This document shows positions 27,453 through 37,473 of a stretch of 64,000 bases of DNA, piece after piece. The stretch is from the NCBI RefSeq assembly GCF_022429565.1, contig NZ_CP092487.1, positions 3,118,001 to 3,182,000 of the forward strand. Direction: 5' to 3'. The DNA is from Lutibacter sp. A64 (lineage in GTDB: Bacteria; Bacteroidota; Bacteroidia; Flavobacteriales; Flavobacteriaceae). Positions within the stretch are counted from its first letter, which is position 1. Every line of letters starts with the position of its first letter. The notes under the pieces were generated by a model that had not been told where the DNA came from, did not search any database, and saw nothing but the letters and a program-made list of their open reading frames with translations. Position numbers and translations under genes: made by a program.

Positions 27453-28994
27453 ATGGCAAATCAAGAAGATAAATTTAAAAAAGTTGTTTCACACGCAAAA
27501 GAATACGGATATGTATTTCAATCAAGTGAAATATACGATGGTTTGAGCGCAGTGTACGACTATGCTCAAAACGGTGTTGAGTTAAAGAAAAACATTAGAG
27601 ACTATTGGTGGAAAGCAATGGTGCAAATGCATGAAAATATTGTAGGTTTAGATTCAGCAATATTTATGCATCCAACAATTTGGAAAGCATCTGGCCATGT
27701 AGATGCTTTTAATGATCCATTAATTGACAATAAAGATTCTAAAAAAAGATATAGAGCAGATGTTTTAATTGAAGACTATGTTGGTAAATTAGATGCTAAA
27801 ATTGAAAAAGAAGTTACAAAAGCTGCAAAACGCTTTGGAGATGCTTTTGATAAAGAACAGTTTTTAGCAACCAATCCACGTGTAGTTGGTTATAAAGAAA
27901 AAGGAGATGCTATTTTACAACGCATGGGAAAATCTTTAGAAAAAGAAGATTTAGCAGATGTAAAAGCATTAATTGAAGAATTAGGAATTGGATGTCCTTT
28001 GTCAGGTTCAAAAAATTGGACAGATGTTAAGCAATTTAACCTAATGTTTGGTACAAAATTAGGCGCTTCTGCAGATACTGCAATGGATCTATATTTACGT
28101 CCAGAAACTGCACAAGGTATTTTTGTTAACTTTTTAAATGTTCAAAAAACTGGAAGAATGAAAATTCCTTTTGGAATTGCACAAACCGGTAAAGCATTTA
28201 GAAATGAGATAGTTGCACGTCAGTTTATTTTCCGTATGCGTGAATTTGAACAAATGGAAATGCAATTTTTTGTACGTCCTGGAACGCAAAAAGAATGGTA
28301 CGAGCAATGGAAAGAAACCCGTTTAAAATGGCACCTTTCTTTAGGTATGGGTGAAGATAATTACCGTTTTCACGATCACGAAAAATTAGCACATTATGCA
28401 GATGCAGCAGCAGATATTGAATTTAAATTTCCATTCGGATTTAAAGAGTTAGAAGGTATTCATTCTAGAACAGATTTTGATTTATCAAGTCACGAAAAAT
28501 TCTCAGGAAAAAAATTACAATATTTCGATCCAGAAATTAACGAACGTTACGTACCGTATGTTGTAGAAACATCTATCGGTTTAGACCGTATGTTTTTAGC
28601 AGTGTTTTCACACGCTTTGCAAGAAGAAGAGTTAGAAAATGGAACTACGCGTACTGTATTAAAATTACCAGCTGTTTTAGCGCCAACTAAAGCTGCAATT
28701 TTACCATTGGTTAAAAAAGATGGATTGCCAGAAGTTGCTAAAAAAATTGTTGAAGATTTAAAATGGGATTTTAATGTTAATTATGATGAAAAAGATGCTG
28801 TGGGTAGACGTTATAGAAGACAAGATGCTGCAGGTACACCTTTCTGTATTACTGTAGACCATGATACATTAACAGATGATTCAGTAACAATTCGCCATAG
28901 AGATACTATGGAACAACAACGTGTAAAAATTTCAGAATTAAAAGCTATTATTAAGAATGAAGTAGATATGAAAAATTGGCTTATGAAAATGTAA
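27453..28994 (+). CDS. glyS: glycine--tRNA ligase (alpha2 type)
   Basis: This class II synthetase charges tRNA-Gly. Motif 2/3 regions are clear: RPETAQGIFVNFLNV, GIAQTGKAFRNEI, FRMREFEQMEMQFFV and the C-terminal VPYVVETSIGLDRMFLAVF. The anticodon-binding domain follows (about residues 410-510, LAPTKAAILPLV to TDDSVTIRHRDTMEQ). At 513 aa it is the homodimeric, eukaryote/archaeal-like type used by Bacteroidetes, not the alpha2beta2 bacterial form. The symbol is given by function. Confidence 0.96.
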   Translation: MANQEDKFKKVVSHAKEYGYVFQSSEIYDGLSAVYDYAQNGVELKKNIRDYWWKAMVQMHENIVGLDSAIFMHPTIWKASGHVDAFNDPLIDNKDSKKRYRADVLIEDYVGKLDAKIEKEVTKAAKRFGDAFDKEQFLATNPRVVGYKEKGDAILQRMGKSLEKEDLADVKALIEELGIGCPLSGSKNWTDVKQFNLMFGTKLGASADTAMDLYLRPETAQGIFVNFLNVQKTGRMKIPFGIAQTGKAFRNEIVARQFIFRMREFEQMEMQFFVRPGTQKEWYEQWKETRLKWHLSLGMGEDNYRFHDHEKLAHYADAAADIEFKFPFGFKELEGIHSRTDFDLSSHEKFSGKKLQYFDPEINERYVPYVVETSIGLDRMFLAVFSHALQEEELENGTTRTVLKLPAVLAPTKAAILPLVKKDGLPEVAKKIVEDLKWDFNVNYDEKDAVGRRYRRQDAAGTPFCITVDHDTLTDDSVTIRHRDTMEQQRVKISELKAIIKNEVDMKNWLMKM

Positions 28995-29017
28995 GTTTTA
29001 ATTTTATAAGAAATTAG

Positions 29018-29107
29018 AGGCTGTCTAAAAGGTGAAATTTCCGTCAACAGAACTTGAATTAAGTTTAGAATGACGTGTTTCTAGACTTTTTAGATAGCCT
29101 TTTTTTG
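29018..29107 (+). terminator. glyS terminator with an embedded intergenic repeat
   Basis: The outer stem AGGCTGTCTAAAA (29018-29030) pairs, with one mismatch, with TTTTAGATAGCCT (29088-29100), followed by seven T. The 57-base interior is a repeat unit (29042-29075: CGTCA...TGACG) with an inner AACTT-GAATT-AAGTT hairpin, related to the copies at 7232 and 18161. Confidence 0.7.
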
Positions 29108-29201
29108 TTAAAAAAATGATAAAATCTAAATACATAATTGCTATGTTAATAGTTTTAAAGAAATTTAGAGCTTAAATTAATCTTAACCTAACTTTAAAAA
29201 C

Positions 29202-31721
29202 ATGAAAAAAACATTTTTTTTGCTCTTTATTTTAGCTACTTATGTTGGTTTTGCACAAGATAAAACAACATCAGAAGTTCCTGTACCTAATTATAGGTTG
29301 GCATCTAAATTTTCGCCAACTAACATTGCTAAACTAGTACATTCTACTTCTGTTAGACCAAATTGGTTAAAAAATGGTAACCGCTTTTGGTATCAATATA
29401 AAACTTCAGAAGGTTCTAATTACTATTTAGTTGATGCAGATAGAAAAACTAGAACAAAATTATTTGATAACGATAAAATGGCTAAATGGTTAACCGAAAT
29501 AACCAAAGATCCTTATGACGGTCAGCATTTACCTAGATTTAACTTTAAATTCGTTAAAAATGAAACAGCAATTCAGTTTAGAATTACTTCAACAGAAGAA
29601 GTAGAAGTTAAGGACGATAAGAAAGATGCTAAAAAGGCTACTTCAAAAAAAGATTCTACAGAAACTAAAAAGGCTAGAAAACAAAAGCCTAAAATGGAGA
29701 AAAAAGTTTACTTTCTTGAATATAAGTTAGGTGGTAATGGTTTAACAGTTATTGATAATTCTAAAAAAGACGACAAAAGAGTACGTTGGGCAAATATATC
29801 TCCAGATAGTACTATTGTTTTGTATTCAAAAAATTTCAATTTGTATTGGATGGATAAAGAGAACTTTTTAAAAGCTCTTAAAGATGAAAAAGATTCAACA
29901 ATTGTTGAAAACCAATGGACAACAGATGGTGTTGAAAATTATGGTTATGGAAGCTCTAGAGGTGAAAATAACGAAACTAAAGAAGAAAAAAAGGACGATA
30001 GAAAGGGTGTTAGAGGTCTTTGGACAAGAGATTCTAAGAAATTTATTTATCAAAAAACAGACGCTAGAGATATTAAAGATTTATGGGTAATTAATTCAGT
30101 TTCTAAAAAAAGACCAACTTTAGAAACCTATAAATACCATATGCCAGGTGAGCAAGAATATTATAAAACAGAATTAGAAATTTTTGATATTCCTTCAAAA
30201 GAAGTATTGGAAGTAAAATTAGACACTACTAAACAGCAAAGTATTTCTGTTTATAGACATAAATATAAAAAATCTGAATATAGTGATGAATTTAAACCTT
30301 CGTTATTACTTTCAAAAAAAGGCAACATATATTTTAGCACCATAAGTAGAGATCGTAAAAAATTAGATATTTGCGTTGCAGATATCAATACTGGAGATGT
30401 AGAGGTTTTAATTGAAGAACGCTTTAATACCTATATTGAAGAGAAAGAATTTGTATTGTTTAATAATGAAACTGAAATGTTGTTCTGGGCTGAACGCGAT
30501 GGTTGGGGACATTATTATTTATATGACTCAAAAGGAAATTTAAAAAATCAAATTACAAATGGTCCTTACCATGTTTCTGGTTTTGAAGGAATTGATGAAA
30601 AGTCTCGTGTAATGTATTTTACAGCAAATGGTGTAGATAGAACTATGGATCCTTATTATGAACATTTATACCGTATTAATTTAAACGGAACAGGTTTAAA
30701 AACGCTAAATCCTGGAGATTTTACTACAAATGTTAGTGTGTCTGATTCTAATAGATATTTTGTAAGCAATTATTCTAGAGTAGATGCTACTCCAAAATCT
30801 GAGCTACGAAATAGTTCAGGAGCTCTTGTAATGAGTTTAGAAGAGGCAGATTTATCGCAATTATTTGCAACGGGATATAAATTTCCAGAAACATTTAAAA
30901 TGAAAGCTGATGATGGCATTACAGATCTTTACGGAGTTATGTATAAGCCTTTCGATTTTGATTCTACCAAAGTATATCCTTTATTAGAATATGTATATCC
31001 AGGACCACAAACTGAAGCTGTAAACAAAGCATTTTCTGTACGTATGGATCGTTTAGACCGTATGGCGCAGGTTGGTTTTATTGTTGTTACTGTTGGAAAT
31101 AGAGGAGGGCATCCAGATCGTTCTAAATGGTACCATAATTACGGATATGGAAATTTAAGAGATTATGGTTTAGCAGATAAAAAATATATTGCCGAACAAT
31201 TAGCAGATAAACACGATTTTATTGATATTGATAAAGTTGGAATTTACGGTCATTCTGGTGGTGGTTTTATGTCTACTGCAGCTATGTTAGTGTATCCAGA
31301 TTTCTTTAAAGCTGCTGTTTCTTCAGCTGGAAATCACGATAATTCTATTTACAATAGCTGGTGGAGTGAAACACACCACGGAGTTAAAGAAGAAATTGAA
31401 GCCGATGGAAGTATTAAATACAAATATGATATTGATAAAAACCAATCGTTAGCAGCAAATTTAAAAGGAAATTTAATGTTAATTCATGGAGATGTAGATA
31501 ATAATGTACACCCTGGAGGAACTATTAGAATGGCAGATGCTTTAATTAAAGCAAATAAGCGTTTTAAATTTATGATTATGCCAGGACAACGCCATAGTTT
31601 TGGAAGAATGACTGAATATTCTTTTTGGTTACGCGCCGATCATTTTAGTAAATACTTTTTAGGTGAAGAAGCTACAAGTGTTGATATTTTAGAAATGAAT
31701 AGAGATAAACCAAAAGGTTAA
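29202..31721 (+). CDS. secreted S9 family peptidase with DPP IV-like N-terminal propeller
   Basis: The 839-aa protein has signal peptide MKKTFFLLFILATYVGFAQ. A Lys-rich insertion (about residues 140-170) interrupts the N-terminal propeller. The C-terminal alpha/beta hydrolase carries Ser685 (GHSGGGF), Asp766 (HGDVDNNVHP) and His798 (GQRHSFG), the S9 triad. It probably cleaves peptides in the periplasm, like dipeptidyl peptidases. It is larger than the S9 peptidase at 5127 and belongs to a different subfamily. It has its own hairpin terminator downstream. Confidence 0.93.
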   Translation: MKKTFFLLFILATYVGFAQDKTTSEVPVPNYRLASKFSPTNIAKLVHSTSVRPNWLKNGNRFWYQYKTSEGSNYYLVDADRKTRTKLFDNDKMAKWLTEITKDPYDGQHLPRFNFKFVKNETAIQFRITSTEEVEVKDDKKDAKKATSKKDSTETKKARKQKPKMEKKVYFLEYKLGGNGLTVIDNSKKDDKRVRWANISPDSTIVLYSKNFNLYWMDKENFLKALKDEKDSTIVENQWTTDGVENYGYGSSRGENNETKEEKKDDRKGVRGLWTRDSKKFIYQKTDARDIKDLWVINSVSKKRPTLETYKYHMPGEQEYYKTELEIFDIPSKEVLEVKLDTTKQQSISVYRHKYKKSEYSDEFKPSLLLSKKGNIYFSTISRDRKKLDICVADINTGDVEVLIEERFNTYIEEKEFVLFNNETEMLFWAERDGWGHYYLYDSKGNLKNQITNGPYHVSGFEGIDEKSRVMYFTANGVDRTMDPYYEHLYRINLNGTGLKTLNPGDFTTNVSVSDSNRYFVSNYSRVDATPKSELRNSSGALVMSLEEADLSQLFATGYKFPETFKMKADDGITDLYGVMYKPFDFDSTKVYPLLEYVYPGPQTEAVNKAFSVRMDRLDRMAQVGFIVVTVGNRGGHPDRSKWYHNYGYGNLRDYGLADKKYIAEQLADKHDFIDIDKVGIYGHSGGGFMSTAAMLVYPDFFKAAVSSAGNHDNSIYNSWWSETHHGVKEEIEADGSIKYKYDIDKNQSLAANLKGNLMLIHGDVDNNVHPGGTIRMADALIKANKRFKFMIMPGQRHSFGRMTEYSFWLRADHFSKYFLGEEATSVDILEMNRDKPKG

Positions 31722-31740
31722 TATTTAATAGTATATTTTA

Positions 31741-31779
31741 AAAAAGCTGTTTGAAATTTAGTTTTCAAGCAGCTTTTTT
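31741..31779. terminator. bidirectional terminator (S9 peptidase / enoyl-CoA hydratase)
   Basis: The stem is AAAAAGCTGTTTGAAA paired with TTTTCAAGCAGCTTTTT around a 5-nt loop, with one mismatch. It is flanked by A and T runs and separates convergent stops at 31721 and 31792. Confidence 0.85.
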
Positions 31780-31791
31780 TGTTGTATAATT

Positions 31792-32568
31792 TTATTCAAA
31801 TTCGGGCTTGCGTTTTTCTAAAAATGCAGAGGTTCCTTCTTTAAAATCATTAGTGCCAAAACTAACGCCAAACTGTTCAATTTCTACACTGTATCCGTTT
31901 ACGCAATTGGTGTAATTAGCGTTTATGGCTTTAATTGCTGCGCCAATGGCAACTGAAGAGTTTTTAGTGATTTTACTTGCTAATTTTTCGCATAAAGTTA
32001 ATAGTTCACTTTGTTCTACAACATAATTTACCAAACCGTATTGTTTTGCTTCTTCAGCAGAAATCATAGCAGCGGTCATAATCATTTCCATAGCTTTTCC
32101 TTTGCCAACAAGTTGAGGTAAGCGTTGCGTACCACCATAACCTGGAATTACGCCTAAACTTACTTCAGGCAATCCCATTTTAGCATTGGAGCTTGCTACT
32201 CTAAAATGTGCTGCCATTGCTAATTCTAATCCGCCACCAAGTGCAAAGCCGTTAATGGCTGCAATTACTGGTGTGCTTAAATTTTGAACAAAATCGAACA
32301 GTATTTTTTGACCTTCTCTAGCTAGTTCTGTACCTTTTTCTACATTAAAATCTGCAAATTCAGAAATATCTGCACCAGCAACAAAAGCTTTTTCACCGCT
32401 TCCTGTTATAATAATAACTTTTACAGTTGGGTCGTTTTCTAATAATTTAAATGCTTGATGCAATTCTAAAATTGTACTTTTATTTAGTGCATTTAATTTT
32501 GTTGGTCGGTTTATTGTAATTATAGCGCTATGTTCTTTTTGTTCAATTAGTATAGTATCGAAATTCAT
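31792..32568 (-). CDS. enoyl-CoA hydratase/isomerase family protein
   Basis: The 258-aa protein has a crotonase fold. The oxyanion-hole segments are EKAFVAGADISEF and GFALGGGLELAMAA, and the catalytic-region signature is GLPEVSLGVIPGYGGTQRL. Both catalytic Glu positions of classic hydratases (in GGGLELA and LPEVSLG) appear retained, so fatty-acid-type enoyl-CoA hydration is likely. It sits 4 bp after the NtrY-like kinase on the same strand and is probably co-transcribed with it, an unusual functional pairing. Confidence 0.92.
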   Translation of the reverse strand: MNFDTILIEQKEHSAIITINRPTKLNALNKSTILELHQAFKLLENDPTVKVIIITGSGEKAFVAGADISEFADFNVEKGTELAREGQKILFDFVQNLSTPVIAAINGFALGGGLELAMAAHFRVASSNAKMGLPEVSLGVIPGYGGTQRLPQLVGKGKAMEMIMTAAMISAEEAKQYGLVNYVVEQSELLTLCEKLASKITKNSSVAIGAAIKAINANYTNCVNGYSVEIEQFGVSFGTNDFKEGTSAFLEKRKPEFE

Positions 32569-32572
32569 AATA

Positions 32573-34033
32573 TTATTTTTTTGGTACTATTATTTTAAAA
32601 ACTGTTCCTGTATTTTCTTGTGTTGTATAGGTGATGGTTCCTTTATAGGCTTCAACAATATTTTTTACCATTCCTAAGCCTAAGCCCATTCCACTAGATT
32701 TGGTAGTAAATTTAGGTTCAAAAATCTTTTCTTTATCTTCCTCTAAAATTCCTTTACCATTATCGGCTACAATAATAACAACATTTTCATCATCGTCAGA
32801 TACAGTAACTTCAATCTTTTTATTTTCAACGTCATCTAAAGCTTGTGTTGCATTTTTAACCAAGTTTGTAACAATTCTAATTAGTTGTGTTTTATCTAAT
32901 TTAGCAATAATTACATCTTTTTTAGGGAAGTAAGATATATAATCTTCGGTAAATATATCTAAGGCATATTTTACAACTTCTACAACATTTAATTCTTCTC
33001 TGTTTTGAGTTGGCATTTTCGCAAAGTTAGAGAAAGCTGATGCAATTGAACTCATTGTGTCAATTTGTTGAATTAAGATTTTACTAAATTCATTTATTTT
33101 TTCATGAATTTCAGGGTCTTTTGGGTCGAATTTACGTTGAAAACTTTGTACGGTTAAACGCATTGGTGTTAAGGGGTTTTTAATTTCATGTGCAACTTGT
33201 TTTGCCATTTCTCGCCAAGCTTGCTCGCGTTCTCCTTTAGCCAATTTAATAGCGCTTTCTTCTAGTTCGTCAACCATTTCATTAAAAGCATTTACAAGTG
33301 TAAACACTTCGGCACTGGCATCTTTTAATATAATTTTTTCGTTACGATGATTTAAACGTGTTAAACTCATTTTATCGGTAACGGTTTTTATAGATCTGGT
33401 AATATAACTAGAGATAAAATAAGCTAAGCCAATAGCCAATAAAAACATAAGCATATAAACATATGCCATTCTTATTAAAAATTCTTCTAAATCTTTATTA
33501 TGACTTGTATTGTCTTGTAAGTATTGTAAATTTAAGATACCAATGGGCTTAAACTTATTATCTGTAATATAAGAATAAGACGATTGTAAACTGTATTGAT
33601 TTAATGTTTTGGTGTTTACATATCTATGTTTTATAGTGTTGTTAACACCATTTAAAATTGTATCGCTAAGTTTAGAAGGTGCATCGCTTTTTACAAATCC
33701 GGCATGGGAGCTTTTTGCTATATTCCCATCTAAATCATAGATGTTTATTTCTAATTTTTCGATATCCGAGATTTCATGAATCTTTTCCCTAAAAATAAGT
33801 TTTAAATTTTCTTCAACTATAGGGAAAGTGTTTCCTCTACCGCTATTTAACCAATAATTAATGGATGCTTTTACTGCTTCTTCTTTTCTTTCTAAACGAC
33901 CTTGATTGTATTCGTCGGTTTGTTCTTTGTATTGATAAATTGTAACTGTTGCAATTAAAACCGAGGCTAAAAAAGTTAGCAATAACATTGCTAAAAAAAT
34001 TCGAATTCTAAGTGAGAGGCGTTTAATTTTCAT
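32573..34033 (-). CDS. membrane sensor histidine kinase, HAMP type (NtrY-like)
   Basis: The 486-aa protein has two transmembrane segments (about residues 12-33 and 188-208) flanking a periplasmic sensor of about 150 aa. A HAMP region follows (TRSIKTVTDKMSLTRL), then HisKA with the phospho-His in VAHEIKNPLTPMRL and HATPase_c with NLVKNATQAL, DNGKGIL and GMGLGLGMVKNIV. The NPLTPMRL form of the H-box is typical of NtrY-like kinases. No response regulator is adjacent, so its partner is elsewhere. It precedes the enoyl-CoA hydratase gene by 4 bp. Confidence 0.92.
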   Translation of the reverse strand: MKIKRLSLRIRIFLAMLLLTFLASVLIATVTIYQYKEQTDEYNQGRLERKEEAVKASINYWLNSGRGNTFPIVEENLKLIFREKIHEISDIEKLEINIYDLDGNIAKSSHAGFVKSDAPSKLSDTILNGVNNTIKHRYVNTKTLNQYSLQSSYSYITDNKFKPIGILNLQYLQDNTSHNKDLEEFLIRMAYVYMLMFLLAIGLAYFISSYITRSIKTVTDKMSLTRLNHRNEKIILKDASAEVFTLVNAFNEMVDELEESAIKLAKGEREQAWREMAKQVAHEIKNPLTPMRLTVQSFQRKFDPKDPEIHEKINEFSKILIQQIDTMSSIASAFSNFAKMPTQNREELNVVEVVKYALDIFTEDYISYFPKKDVIIAKLDKTQLIRIVTNLVKNATQALDDVENKKIEVTVSDDDENVVIIVADNGKGILEEDKEKIFEPKFTTKSSGMGLGLGMVKNIVEAYKGTITYTTQENTGTVFKIIVPKK

Positions 34034-34224
34034 TTAAATAATCTTTTACCAACTAATGCTAATATTTATTTTAAAGCTGGTATTGATATGTTTTATAAAA
34101 TATGTTAGTATAATTTCATCCAATAATTAACAGTAAATATACAGATAAATTATTAGCATTTATAGGTGATATTTACAATTAAATTGTTGCTTTAGCCTAA
34201 CCAACAATAAATGTACCAATAAAG

Positions 34225-34482
34225 TTATTTATATTTAAGTTTTAAAATTATTAAAACAAATGCTAAAAAAGCTGAAACAATATTTGCAAGTATCATTGCA
34301 AAACTACCTATATGAAAAGCATATACTAACCAAAGTATAACGCCTACAAAAAAAGCTAAATACATAGATAAAGATAGACTTCTTGTATCTTTTGTTTTCC
34401 AAGCTTTATAAACTTGAGGTACAAAAGCCGCTGTTGTTAGAACAGCGGCAATTAAACCAATTATTTCGTAAGTATCTATCAT
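34225..34482 (-). CDS. SemiSWEET sugar transporter
   Basis: The 85-aa protein has three transmembrane helices (a single MtN3/saliva triple-helix bundle), the bacterial SemiSWEET form that dimerises to move sugars. The family motif FVPQVYKAWKTKDTRSLSL (the PQ-loop) follows TM1; TM2 and TM3 (VILWLVYAFHIGSFAMI and beyond) match. It is encoded alone, with 191- and 153-bp gaps to its neighbours. The transported sugar is unknown. Confidence 0.93.
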   Translation of the reverse strand: MIDTYEIIGLIAAVLTTAAFVPQVYKAWKTKDTRSLSLSMYLAFFVGVILWLVYAFHIGSFAMILANIVSAFLAFVLIILKLKYK

Positions 34483-34635
34483 TATTTTTAGGTGTTTAAA
34501 AGTTAAAAGCTATAGAGTTGAGTGTTTTTATAACCTTATTCTAATGTTGAAATTGTAATTATAAAATAATTACGAAACGTAAAAGATGGTTTTAACTCAA
34601 CTCAGCGGTCAGACGTTCAACTTTCAAACTTTTTA

Positions 34636-37473
34636 TTACCCAACAATATTTACAATTTTACCAGGTACTACAATTACTTTTTTAGGTGCTCTGCCTTGTA
34701 ATTGTGCTTGTGTTTTTTCGTGAGCCATTACAGCTTTTTCAATGTCATCTTTAGATAAATCTAATGGTAATTCCATTGTAAAACGCATTTTTCCGTTGAA
34801 TGAAATAGGGTATTCTTTACTACTTTCAACTAAATGTTTGGCTTCAAATACAGGGAAATCGGCTGTTGAAATTGAAGTTGTATGTCCCAATCTACTCCAT
34901 AATTCTTCTGCAATATGTGGTGCATAAGGTTCAATAATTATAGCTAGCGGTTCTAAAATAGCACGTTTATTACATTTTAAAGCTGTTAATTCGTTTACAG
35001 CAATCATAAATGTTGAAACAGAGGTATTGAAAGAGAAGTTCTCGATATCTTCTTCAACTTTTTTTATGGTTTTATGCAATGTTTTTAGTTCTTCTTTAGT
35101 TGGGGCTTCATCTGAAACTGAAAACTGGTTATTTACAATGTATAATTTCCATAATTTTTTTAAGAAATTATAGACACCAGAAATTCCTGAAGTTTTCCAA
35201 GGTTTAGATTGTTCTAGAGGTCCTAAAAACATTTCGAATAAACGTAAACTATCTGCTCCGTATTCTTCGCAAATTTCATCTGGATTTACAACATTGTATT
35301 TAGATTTCGACATTTTTTCAACCTCGCGACCCACAATATATTTACCATCTTCTAAAATAAATTCTGCATCTTTAAATTCTTCTCTCCAATTTTTAAAGGT
35401 TTCTACATCTAATTCATCTGAACCATTTACAAAAGAAACATCTGAATGTATTGGTTGAACTTTAAAGTCTTTTTTTAATCCCTTTGAAACAAATTTATTT
35501 TCACCTTCAACTCTATAAACAAAAGCTGAAGTTCCAGTTATCATTCCTTGGTTAATTAGTTTTTTAGCAAATTCATCAGTTGGTACAAAACCTCTGTCGA
35601 ACATAAATTTTTGCCAAAAACGCGCGTATAATAAATGTCCGGTAGCGTGTTCGCTACCACCAATATACAAGTCTACATCTTGCCAATAATTAACGTTTTT
35701 TTGAGAAAATAGTTCCTCATTATTTTGAGAATCCATATAACGATTAAAATACTGTGAGCTTCCTGCCCAACCAGGCATTGTATTTAATTCTAAAGGAAAA
35801 ACAGTTTTATTATCAACTAAATCATTGCTTACTACAGTATTGGTTTTTGTGTCCCAAGACCAAACTGTTGCATTTCCTAAAGGTGGTTTTCCGTCTTCGG
35901 TAGGTAAATATTTTTCTACTTCAGGTAGTACAATTGGCAAATGTGCTTTGTCAATCATTTGTGGTAAACCGTTTTTATAATATACAGGGAAAGGTTCTCC
36001 CCAATAACGTTGACGGCTAAAAACAGCATCGCGTAAACGGTAATTTATTTTACCATATCCAAAACCTTTTTGTTCAATTTCGTAAATAATACGTTTCATG
36101 GCTTTTTTATAAGTTAAGCCATCTAAAAAGTCTGAATTTGCAAGTTTAACACCTTCTTTCACTGAACAAGCTTCTTCAGAAATATCTATACCTTCAAAAA
36201 TATTAGGTATTTCAATATTAAAATGTTTAGCAAAAGCATAATCGCGTTCATCTCCACAAGGAACCGCCATTACAGCACCAGTTCCGTAGCTTGCTAATAC
36301 GTAATCTCCAATCCAAATTTGCACTTTTTTACCAGTAAATGGATGTAAAGCATAAGCGCCAGTAAATACACCAGAAATGGTTTTTACGTCTGCCATTCTA
36401 TCTAATTCGCTACGTTTTGCGGTAGCTTTTATATAGGCATCTACTGCTTCTTTTTGTTCTGGAGTTGTAATTTTAGAAACCAATTCGTGTTCTGGAGCTA
36501 ATGTCATAAAACTCACTCCAAAAATAGTATCAGGACGTGTAGTAAATACATCAATTTTATTTTCAAATCCATCAACTTTAAAAGATACCATTGCACCTTC
36601 AGATCTTCCAATCCAATAAGTTTGTGAATCTTTTAATGGTTGTGGCCAATCAACTTTGTTTAAACCATCTAATAAACGTTGTGCATACGCGGTAATTCGC
36701 ATACTCCATTGCATCATTTTTTTTCTAACTACAGTATGTCCGCCACGTTCTGAAACACCATTTACAATTTCATCGTTTGCTAAAACGGTTCCTAAATCAG
36801 GGCACCAATTTACCTCGGTTTCAGACAAAAATGTTAATCGGTATTTTAATAATATTTGTTGTTTTTCTTCTTCAGAAAAATTGTTCCAATCTTCAGCAGT
36901 AAAGGTCGCTATTTCAGCATCGCAAGCTGCTTTTACAGTTGTATTTCCTTCAGCTTCAAAAATTGATATTAAAGTTTCAATAGCTTCGGCTTTATCACTT
37001 GTTTTGTTATACCAAGAATTAAATAATTGGGTAAATATCCATTGGGTCCATTTGTAGTAACTTGGATCTGATGTTCTTACTTCTCTAGACCAATCAAAAG
37101 AAAATCCAATTTTATCTAGCTGTTTTCTATATGTTTTAATGTTTTCAGCAGTGGTAATAGCTGGGTGTTGTCCAGTTTGAATTGCATATTGCTCTGCAGG
37201 TAATCCAAAAGAATCATAGCCTTGCGGATGTAATACATTAAAACCTTTATGGCGTTTGTAACGTGCGTAAATATCAGAAGCTATATATCCGAGAGGATGC
37301 CCAACATGTAAACCAGCTCCCGAAGGGTACGGAAACATATCTAGTACGTAAAATTTAGGTTTTTCTAATTTGTTTTCGGTGTTGCTCGAGTCAGGGTTTT
37401 CTGCTTTAAAAGTTTCATTTTCTGCCCAATATTGTTGCCAGTTAGCTTCAATTTCTCTAAAATTGTATTCCAT
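34636..37473 (-). CDS. leuS: leucine--tRNA ligase
   Basis: This class I synthetase charges tRNA-Leu. The HIGH signature is HVGH (residues 56-59) within YPSGAGLHVGHPLGY. The editing domain CP1 lies in the middle (TTRPDTIFGVSFMTLAPEHE). The KMSKS loop is KMSKS at residues 720-724. The length of 945 aa is typical of Bacteroidetes. The C-terminal anticodon domain ends with PKKVIVVPGKIVNIVG. It is transcribed away from the patatin gene. Confidence 0.97.
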   Translation of the reverse strand: MEYNFREIEANWQQYWAENETFKAENPDSSNTENKLEKPKFYVLDMFPYPSGAGLHVGHPLGYIASDIYARYKRHKGFNVLHPQGYDSFGLPAEQYAIQTGQHPAITTAENIKTYRKQLDKIGFSFDWSREVRTSDPSYYKWTQWIFTQLFNSWYNKTSDKAEAIETLISIFEAEGNTTVKAACDAEIATFTAEDWNNFSEEEKQQILLKYRLTFLSETEVNWCPDLGTVLANDEIVNGVSERGGHTVVRKKMMQWSMRITAYAQRLLDGLNKVDWPQPLKDSQTYWIGRSEGAMVSFKVDGFENKIDVFTTRPDTIFGVSFMTLAPEHELVSKITTPEQKEAVDAYIKATAKRSELDRMADVKTISGVFTGAYALHPFTGKKVQIWIGDYVLASYGTGAVMAVPCGDERDYAFAKHFNIEIPNIFEGIDISEEACSVKEGVKLANSDFLDGLTYKKAMKRIIYEIEQKGFGYGKINYRLRDAVFSRQRYWGEPFPVYYKNGLPQMIDKAHLPIVLPEVEKYLPTEDGKPPLGNATVWSWDTKTNTVVSNDLVDNKTVFPLELNTMPGWAGSSQYFNRYMDSQNNEELFSQKNVNYWQDVDLYIGGSEHATGHLLYARFWQKFMFDRGFVPTDEFAKKLINQGMITGTSAFVYRVEGENKFVSKGLKKDFKVQPIHSDVSFVNGSDELDVETFKNWREEFKDAEFILEDGKYIVGREVEKMSKSKYNVVNPDEICEEYGADSLRLFEMFLGPLEQSKPWKTSGISGVYNFLKKLWKLYIVNNQFSVSDEAPTKEELKTLHKTIKKVEEDIENFSFNTSVSTFMIAVNELTALKCNKRAILEPLAIIIEPYAPHIAEELWSRLGHTTSISTADFPVFEAKHLVESSKEYPISFNGKMRFTMELPLDLSKDDIEKAVMAHEKTQAQLQGRAPKKVIVVPGKIVNIVG

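Noticed and set aside
34034..34224. tRNA gene between the kinase and SemiSWEET genes
   Set aside because: No acceptor/anticodon pattern or GTTCRA loop is visible on either strand.
34555..34573. GTAATTAT-AAA-ATAATTAC hairpin downstream of leuS
   Set aside because: The inverted repeat is all A/T except at the ends and would be unstable; a terminator role is not supported.
36656..37057. 133-aa open frame opposite leuS
   Set aside because: Antisense to a certain leucyl-tRNA synthetase, with a composition that mirrors the complementary codons.
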